From: Bacteroidota bacterium
GTDB lineage: Bacteria; Bacteroidota; Bacteroidia; NS11-12g; UBA9320
Length of the DNA stretch: 11,857 bases
Direction: 5' to 3'
Assembly (NCBI GenBank): GCA_947499775.1
Contig: CANMPY010000025.1
Location: 1 to 11,857, forward strand
Made by a program: the position numbers and the translations under genes. Positions 7,425-11,857 of this stretch are shown here, one piece after another; positions within the stretch are counted from its first letter, which is position 1; each line of letters opens with the position of its first letter. The notes beneath the pieces are model-generated. The model had not been told where the DNA came from. It saw only the letters and a list, made by a program, of their open reading frames with translations, and made no database searches.

Positions 7425-8067
7425 CTTTGCCTATAAGAGGCACAAATCTAAAGTTACCTAATTCTTTTTGGGTGATTATATTTTCAACAGATTTTTTAAT
7501 TAGGATCATTTTCTGTTGCTTTAGGTCGCCAATTGGGATAATGGCCATGCCGCCGGGCTTAAGTTGTTCTAATAATTTGTCAGGTAATTTTGGTGCTGCG
7601 GCGGTTACGATTATTTTATCAAAAGGGGCGTGGTTGGCTAAACCTAATGTGCCATCGCTTAAAAATAATTTTACCGTTGGGCTAAATTCCATGAGTATTT
7701 TTTTGGCTTGTAAATGTAATTTTTCTATGCGTTCAATGGAATATACGTTTGCTCCCATAGTGGCTAAAATAGCAGCCTGATATCCCGAACCTGTTCCTAT
7801 TTCTAATACCTTTTCGCCAGGTTTAATATCAAGGGCCTGTGTTTGGAATGCCACAGTAAAGGGCTGCGAAATAGTTTGATTTTCATCAATCGGCAAGGCA
7901 ACATCATCGTATGCCCTTTCCTCAAAATCTTTTGAAAGAAATAAATGCCGCGGTATTTTAGCAAATGCATTCAATACCCTTTCATCGCTAATTTTAGAAG
8001 CAGCTAAATGATGTACAAGGTTGGTTCTACGGCCTTGATGCTTATAGGAATCTTTTCTAATGTTCAA
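7411..8067 (-). CDS. pcm: Protein-L-isoaspartate(D-aspartate) O-methyltransferase
   Basis: Pcm transfers a methyl group from S-adenosylmethionine to isoaspartyl residues of aged proteins, starting their repair in the cytoplasm. The 218-residue length is normal. Features seen are the N-terminal DSYKHQGRR typical of the family, IPRHLF at 38-43, the QTISQPF substrate motif at 64-70, SAM-binding motif I VLEIGTGSGYQ at 87-97 with acidic E112 after it, motif II around FDKIIVTAAAP (149-159), and LKPGGMAIIPIG at 169-180. The start is TTG: an in-frame TAA (8071-8073) stands two codons upstream and no ATG occurs before the conserved N-terminus, so TTG at 8065-8067 is the best start. The gene overlaps the downstream amidase by 14 bp and is divergent from the oxidoreductase-like gene across 67 bp. 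Confidence 0.94.
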   Translation of the reverse strand: MNIRKDSYKHQGRRTNLVHHLAASKISDERVLNAFAKIPRHLFLSKDFEERAYDDVALPIDENQTISQPFTVAFQTQALDIKPGEKVLEIGTGSGYQAAILATMGANVYSIERIEKLHLQAKKILMEFSPTVKLFLSDGTLGLANHAPFDKIIVTAAAPKLPDKLLEQLKPGGMAIIPIGDLKQQKMILIKKSVENIITQKELGNFRFVPLIGKDGWQ

Positions 8068-8134
8068 CTTTTAGTACACTTAATGATAATATTTTTTCGA
8101 GTAGTTCTAATAATGTCCGTTTTTCGTGGAATAA
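8068..8134. promoter_or_regulatory. 67-bp divergent intergenic region serving pcm (-) and the Gfo/Idh-like gene (+)
   Basis: The two transcription units must share this short AT-rich interval unless promoters lie inside the coding regions. On the plus strand TATTTTTT near 8090-8097 is a one-mismatch version of TAnnTTTG; no match was found on the minus strand. Both flanking genes start with TTG. A small reading frame (ATG at 8113) opens here and runs 16 codons into the plus-strand gene in another frame. Confidence 0.4.
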
Positions 8135-9118
8135 TTGTCAGAAATATTCCGCAATATTATTAAAGTTGGATTAGTTGGTAAGAAAAACTTTTTACCAATT
8201 GTAAATCCAGGGCAACCTGATACGGTTTTAGCTGGAGATGCAACTAAAAATTGGGTGCTTTTGGGTGGTTTCGAAAGTGATATGGAAGGGCTACATGAAT
8301 ATGGGTCGCTTAATGAATTACTGATGCATTGTGATGCAGTGATTATTAATGATTTGATGCATGCCAATTTTTTAGAACTTCAACATATAATCCGCCATTG
8401 TAAGCATGTTTTTATCAATCAATCGTTCCCATTAAATGCCGATGAATTAGTTCTGCTCAATAATTTAGCCGAAGAGGCGGGTGTTGTTATTCAAATGGGC
8501 TTACAACATCGTTTCTCTGAATTATTTGTTTCGGTAAAGGATAAATCAATTATTCCTAGACTTATTGAAACAAATCATTTTTGCCAGTACAAACGTAAAT
8601 CGACTCACCTTTCTATAATCTCCGATATTTTATTGGTAGATATAGATATGATAATGAATAAAGTTAATTCAAGTATAAAGCATATTTCGGCAACCGGAGT
8701 AGGAGTTATATTCAATGATCCTGATATCATAAATGTGCGTATCGAATTTCAAAACGCGTGTATAGCCAATATATCCGGTAGTAAAATAGCCATTAATGAT
8801 ATTCATAAAACCCGCTTTTACCAAAATGATAGTTACTATACGGTCGATTATTTAGCCAATACTTTAAAGCATTTTAACTCAACTGATGAGTCTTTTTGGG
8901 AAAACACAGATGAAAGCGAATGTTTGAATGGGAATGTAGAAACCTTTAAGTCTTTTGATCTTAAAAACGTAGCAATAGATGAACTCGATGCATTCTTTAA
9001 TGCTATTAATCTAAAAATAAAATCACCGGCCTCACTATTTGACCACTTAGCCATTAAATTTGTAGCTGAAAAAATTTACGATCAGCTTGAAAGAAATTTC
9101 GTGGGAAAATGCGGTTAA
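8135..9118 (+). CDS. Gfo/Idh/MocA-fold protein with degenerate cofactor and catalytic motifs (probable pseudoenzyme)
   Basis: The 327-residue protein follows the Gfo/Idh/MocA layout: an N-terminal Rossmann-like part (about 9-120) and a C-terminal alpha/beta domain (about 125-325). The second half is clearly family-like: ISATGVGVIFNDPDI (184-198), IEFQNACIANISGSKIAI (203-220), then RFYQNDSYYTVDYL (227-240). The active parts are altered. After KVGLVG (10-15) the usual GxGxxG reads GKKNFL. The catalytic EKP after KHVFI is NQS at 95-97. The usual HDID is VDID at 168-171. By family knowledge this should abolish normal NAD(P)-dependent dehydrogenation, yet the frame is intact over its full length, which argues for a kept non-catalytic or altered role. 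The start is TTG at 8135, directly after an in-frame TAA. Its stop overlaps the lipoprotein start by 10 bp. Confidence 0.82.
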   Translation: MSEIFRNIIKVGLVGKKNFLPIVNPGQPDTVLAGDATKNWVLLGGFESDMEGLHEYGSLNELLMHCDAVIINDLMHANFLELQHIIRHCKHVFINQSFPLNADELVLLNNLAEEAGVVIQMGLQHRFSELFVSVKDKSIIPRLIETNHFCQYKRKSTHLSIISDILLVDIDMIMNKVNSSIKHISATGVGVIFNDPDIINVRIEFQNACIANISGSKIAINDIHKTRFYQNDSYYTVDYLANTLKHFNSTDESFWENTDESECLNGNVETFKSFDLKNVAIDELDAFFNAINLKIKSPASLFDHLAIKFVAEKIYDQLERNFVGKCG

Positions 9119-9999
9119 CACATAAATATTACCTTTTTTTAGTATTAATACTTGGATGGAGTTGTCAATCATTTGACAAAATAGAACCTATACCTGCTTA
9201 TATTTATATATCTTCAATTAACCTATCGGTTAATACGGATGGATCTGAAGGAAGTAACGCACACGATATAAAAGATGCTTGGGTTTTTGCTAATGGCCAA
9301 TTGATTGGAGTATTTGAATTGCCATGCATGGTTCCACTACTTAAAAAGGATTCTATTGTTATAACAGTATTTGCAGGCATAAAAGTAAATGGGCAAAGTA
9401 ATAATCGCAAGTTTTATCCTTTTTATGACGTGTATACGGAATCCGTCTACCTAAAATCGGCCGAAATAGATACTCTAAGACCAGTGGTTAAATATAAATC
9501 AGGGGCTATCTTTCAATGGATAGAAGATTTTGAAGACCTTGCAGTTTCATTCGAAAAAACCGGAATAACCCGTACCGTTGATACTTTAAAAATAACAGGT
9601 TTGCCAACAGAGGTCTTTCAATATGGACAACTTGGCAATAGGTATTCAGGCAAAGTGGATTTTAGAGAAAAAAAAGGAACCTTTGAAAATAGCAGTATTG
9701 GAATTTATGATTTACCAAGGTTAAGTTCCGATATTTATTTTGAAGTACATTATAAGTCGGATGTCCCTATATCTTTTGGACTTTACCCCACAAGTGGAAG
9801 TTCATTAGATGTTGGTATTCCAGTTTATTATGGGTTTGCCTCACCCAAAGAATGGAAAAAAGCCTACATACGATTATCCGACGATGTTAATAGTGCTGCA
9901 AATGCAGGAAAAAAGTTTAGAATTTTCATCAATGCAGTCAATAAAGAGGATAGTTCTGCCGTTATATTAATTGATAATTTAAAATTACTTCATTTTTGA
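9109..9999 (+). CDS. Uncharacterised lipoprotein, all-beta, in operon with sugar transferase
   Basis: I do not recognise a named family. The 296-residue protein has a lipoprotein signal: R2 and K6, a hydrophobic core at 7-17, and a lipobox-like LGWSC ending at C19. Ser before the Cys is common in Bacteroidota, and lack of Asp at +2 fits the outer membrane. The mature part is rich in predicted beta strands. About 30-125 reads like a small beta-sandwich module (IYISSINLSV, then NGQLIGVFELP). About 137-296 resembles a jelly-roll, carbohydrate-binding-like fold that ends AVILIDNLKLLHF, as many such domains do; this is fold-level inference only. The ATG at 9109 overlaps the previous gene by 10 bp, and its TGA stop overlaps the TTG of the sugar transferase (TTGA), so it is translated with both. 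A role in surface glycan handling is plausible from context but unproven. Confidence 0.8.
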   Translation: MRLTHKYYLFLVLILGWSCQSFDKIEPIPAYIYISSINLSVNTDGSEGSNAHDIKDAWVFANGQLIGVFELPCMVPLLKKDSIVITVFAGIKVNGQSNNRKFYPFYDVYTESVYLKSAEIDTLRPVVKYKSGAIFQWIEDFEDLAVSFEKTGITRTVDTLKITGLPTEVFQYGQLGNRYSGKVDFREKKGTFENSSIGIYDLPRLSSDIYFEVHYKSDVPISFGLYPTSGSSLDVGIPVYYGFASPKEWKKAYIRLSDDVNSAANAGKKFRIFINAVNKEDSSAVILIDNLKLLHF

Positions 10000-11402
10000 A
10001 CCGGCTTCAATATAAAATACTATACATTATTACAGATGTAATTACAGCAGCATTCGCTTGGTTTGTTGTATTTGTATTTAGAAAAGTAAATTTAGAAGGA
10101 CAGCTTATTTCATCAGTTTACGCAGATCATAAATTTTACTTAGGAGTTATTATCATCCCACTCTCTTGGGTTATACTTTATCGGATATATGGGTTATATC
10201 ACAATATTCTTAAAAAATCTCGTTTAAAAGAGCTTTCAGAATTGTTTTTCCTCTCTGTTTTAGGTGTAATATTAATTTTCTTCACCATAATTCTCGATGA
10301 TTATAGTGCAGGGTATAAGTCATATTACCAAACTGTTGGACTTTTATTTGTCGTACACTTTTTGTCTACAGCATTTTTTCGTGTAATTATCTCTACCTCT
10401 ATTCATCGCAAAATTATTTCAGGCAAATTAGGATTCAATACGGTTATAATAGGAAGCAATGAAAAGGCTCTGCAGCTTTATAATGACCTGTCGATTGCTA
10501 ACGAAAAGGAAGGGTATTATTTTAAAGGTTTTGTAACCGTTAATGGGGAAGATTCAGAATTGATGAGTTCAAAACTCACAAAATTAGGAAGCTTTAAGTC
10601 TTTACCCGAAATTATTGAAAGCTACAAAATCGAAGAGGTTATCATCGCAATAGAAACGGTGGAGAATGATAAAATAAATAAGATTTTAAATCTTTTGTCA
10701 TTAAAACATGTAGCTATAAAAATAATACCTGATATCTATGATATATTATCTGGCTCAGTACGAATGAGCAATATATTAGGTGCTATACTTATAGAAGTAA
10801 ACACTGAAATAATGCCCTATTGGCAAAAATCTGTAAAACGCGTTATTGATATTATTTTTTCGTTAACGATATTGTGTGTGTTTTTGCCTGTTTATATCAT
10901 AATCGGAATAGTTGTGAAATTAACAAGTAAAGGCCCTGTTTTTTTTAGGCAATCTCGAATAGGAATAGATGGGATATCTTTTAAAATTATTAAATTCAGA
11001 ACAATGCGTTTGGATGCTGAATTGGCAGGCCCTCAGCTTTCGAAAGAAGATGACCCTCGAATTACAAAATTTGGCCGCTTTCTTCGTAAATCACGAATGG
11101 ATGAATTGCCGCAATTTATTAATGTATTAAAAGGCGATATGTCGGTGGTAGGACCAAGGCCTGAACGTCAATTTTTTATTGATCAAATTATTCAACGCGC
11201 ACCACATTATGTACGATTACATAAAATAAAGCCCGGAATCACATCTTGGGGCCAAGTGAAATATGGTTATGCCGAAAATATTGACGAGATGCTTCAGCGC
11301 CTAAAGTTCGATTTACTTTACCTCGAAAATATGAACCTCGCCCTTGATTTTAAAATCGGGATATATACCTTGCTTATCATGATACAAGGCAGAGGAAAAT
11401 AG
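9996..11402 (+). CDS. Undecaprenyl-phosphate sugar-1-phosphate transferase (WcaJ/polyprenyl glycosylphosphotransferase family)
   Basis: This inner-membrane enzyme starts lipid-linked glycan synthesis by moving a sugar-1-phosphate (often glucose or galactose) from a UDP-sugar to undecaprenyl phosphate. The 468 residues match the long WcaJ/WbaP-like form. There are four N-terminal membrane spans (about 7-27, 46-66, 83-101, 112-133), then a Rossmann-like CoA_binding_3 region (about 145-250, TVIIGSNEKAL) and the catalytic bac_transf domain from 279. In that domain are KRVIDIIFS with the re-entrant hydrophobic stretch 284-310, GPVFFRQSRIG (313-323), FKIIKFRTM (329-337), the catalytic pair D369-E370 in MDELPQ, VVGPRPE (384-390), and KPGITSWGQ (412-420). 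The start is TTG at 9996: the frame has a TAA at 9975-9977 and no ATG before the conserved N-terminus. TTG shares bases with the lipoprotein TGA, indicating coupling. The sugar is undetermined. Confidence 0.93.
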   Translation: MNRLQYKILYIITDVITAAFAWFVVFVFRKVNLEGQLISSVYADHKFYLGVIIIPLSWVILYRIYGLYHNILKKSRLKELSELFFLSVLGVILIFFTIILDDYSAGYKSYYQTVGLLFVVHFLSTAFFRVIISTSIHRKIISGKLGFNTVIIGSNEKALQLYNDLSIANEKEGYYFKGFVTVNGEDSELMSSKLTKLGSFKSLPEIIESYKIEEVIIAIETVENDKINKILNLLSLKHVAIKIIPDIYDILSGSVRMSNILGAILIEVNTEIMPYWQKSVKRVIDIIFSLTILCVFLPVYIIIGIVVKLTSKGPVFFRQSRIGIDGISFKIIKFRTMRLDAELAGPQLSKEDDPRITKFGRFLRKSRMDELPQFINVLKGDMSVVGPRPERQFFIDQIIQRAPHYVRLHKIKPGITSWGQVKYGYAENIDEMLQRLKFDLLYLENMNLALDFKIGIYTLLIMIQGRGK

Positions 11403-11473
11403 TCTTATTTTTTACATGTTTCTAGCTTGGGTAAGCTGTAAATATTAACCAAAAAAACACCCCAAAAACTCGC

Positions 11474-11481
11474 TATATTTG
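11474..11481 (+). promoter_or_regulatory. -7 promoter element of lepA
   Basis: TATATTTG is an exact TAnnTTTG match, followed by CAC, in the 94-bp gap before lepA, 15 bp upstream of its ATG. The expected start of transcription, about 6-7 bases downstream, would give a leader of roughly 10 bases. A -33 TTTG is not evident; the nearest loose candidate is TTAA at 11445-11448, which is spaced rather far. This separates lepA from the preceding operon. A weak 5-bp hairpin (AGCTT/AAGCT, 11424-11437) lies upstream without a T-tract. Confidence 0.55.
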
Positions 11482-11496
11482 CACTCTTTTTTTTGA

Positions 11497-11857
11497 ATGG
11501 AAAACATACGCAATTTTTGCATTATAGCTCATATTGATCATGGTAAAAGTACACTGGCTGATCGGTTATTAGACTCTACAGGGACTATAACATCGCGTGA
11601 AAAACAAGCCCAGGTTTTGGACGATATGGATATTGAGCGGGAACGGGGTATAACCATTAAAAGCCATGCCATTCAAATGGATTATACGTTTGAAGGAAAA
11701 AAATATGTATTGAATTTAATTGATACCCCTGGCCATGTCGATTTTTCGTATGAAGTAAGTAGATCAATTGCGGCCTGCGAAGGTGCACTGCTTATAATTG
11801 ACGCCTCACAAGGTATACAAGCACAAACCATTTCAAATCTTTATTTAGCCCTAAATA
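11497..11857 (+). CDS. lepA: Elongation factor 4 (LepA), N-terminal 120 residues; 3' end outside the window
   Basis: LepA/EF-4 is a ribosome-associated translational GTPase linked to ribosome assembly and back-translocation. The frame from ATG at 11497 stays open to the window edge, giving about one fifth of the usual roughly 600 residues. G1 (P-loop) AHIDHGKST is at 10-18, the switch/G2 region ERERGIT is near 47-53, and G3 DTPGH is near 76-80, followed by VDFSYEVSRS. The opening MENIRNFCIIAHIDHG and the segment DDMDIERERGITIK are characteristic of LepA and not of EF-G or TypA. It has its own promoter and is on the same strand as, but separate from, the sugar transferase operon. No abnormality is visible in the part present. 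Confidence 0.97.
   Translation, partial: MENIRNFCIIAHIDHGKSTLADRLLDSTGTITSREKQAQVLDDMDIERERGITIKSHAIQMDYTFEGKKYVLNLIDTPGHVDFSYEVSRSIAACEGALLIIDASQGIQAQTISNLYLALN

Noticed and set aside
7427..7780. 117-codon plus-strand open frame
   Set aside because: It is fully antisense to pcm, which has all SAM-binding motifs. The reading is a by-product of codon bias.
8107..8367. 86-codon minus-strand frame across the divergent promoter region
   Set aside because: It overlaps the start of the oxidoreductase-like gene antisense. The predicted product is Ser/Pro-rich with no motif and would occupy the pcm promoter region.
8848..9410. Minus-strand frames 8848-9054 and 9204-9410
   Set aside because: They are antisense to the intact oxidoreductase-like and lipoprotein genes, with no motif.
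11424..11437. Small hairpin AGCTT-GGGT-AAGCT after the sugar transferase as a terminator
   Set aside because: It has only 5 paired bases and no T-tract, so it is too weak to annotate as a terminator on its own.
1..11857. CRISPR array, insertion sequence, prophage, tRNA/rRNA or defence system
   Set aside because: I found no regularly spaced repeats, transposase or integrase motifs, terminal repeats, or structural RNA signatures on reading both strands. Covariance-model and repeat searches were not possible here.

Overview
The window is an AT-rich chromosomal segment from a member of the Bacteroidota. The evidence is a C-terminal sorting domain of the type IX secretion system (gliding-motility type), a DUF4294 protein (a family known from this phylum), a bacillithiol deacetylase of the BshB1 type, and a TAnnTTTG promoter element before lepA. 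Having both bacillithiol synthesis and type-B T9SS sorting points to the Flavobacteriia/Cytophagia/Sphingobacteriia/Chitinophagia side of the phylum, not Bacteroidales. I cannot name a genus.

Layout. (1) 1-654, +: the 3' end of a large secreted, Ig-like, T9SS-sorted protein. (2) 731-3158, +: a polysaccharide/lipid-linked-oligosaccharide flippase, followed 4 bp later by epoxyqueuosine reductase QueG. A long interrupted hairpin just after queG separates it from the convergent genes. (3) 3278-6105, -: read in order of transcription, a secreted DUF4294 protein, bshB1, a BadF/BadG-type N-acetylhexosamine kinase, then a YdeI/OmpD-associated protein. The first three are packed tightly (gaps of 2 and 11 bp). 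(4) 6282-8067, -: pcm (isoaspartyl repair methyltransferase) overlapping a secreted zinc N-acetylmuramoyl-L-alanine amidase by 14 bp. (5) 8135-11402, +: three overlapping genes, namely a Gfo/Idh/MocA-fold protein whose cofactor and catalytic motifs have been replaced, an unrecognised lipoprotein, and an initiating polyprenyl-phosphate sugar-1-phosphate transferase. (6) 11497-end, +: the 5' part of lepA (EF-4) with its own promoter.

How they fit together. Most genes are envelope or maintenance functions. The sugar transferase (start of lipid-linked glycan synthesis) and the flippase (export of the finished unit) belong to the same kind of pathway but lie about 8 kb apart. The amidase, hexosamine kinase and BshB1 all act on N-acetylated amino sugars or their conjugates, which suggests but does not prove a link through cell-wall turnover and GlcNAc metabolism. 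Pcm and bacillithiol are both damage-protection functions.

The least ordinary part is the 8135-11402 operon. Its first product keeps the substrate-domain signature of a dehydrogenase family but has lost the residues needed for NAD(P) binding and catalysis, and it is co-translated with an orphan lipoprotein and a sugar transferase. I see no CRISPR array, insertion sequence, phage gene, tRNA or rRNA. Most of the window looks like ordinary chromosomal backbone.
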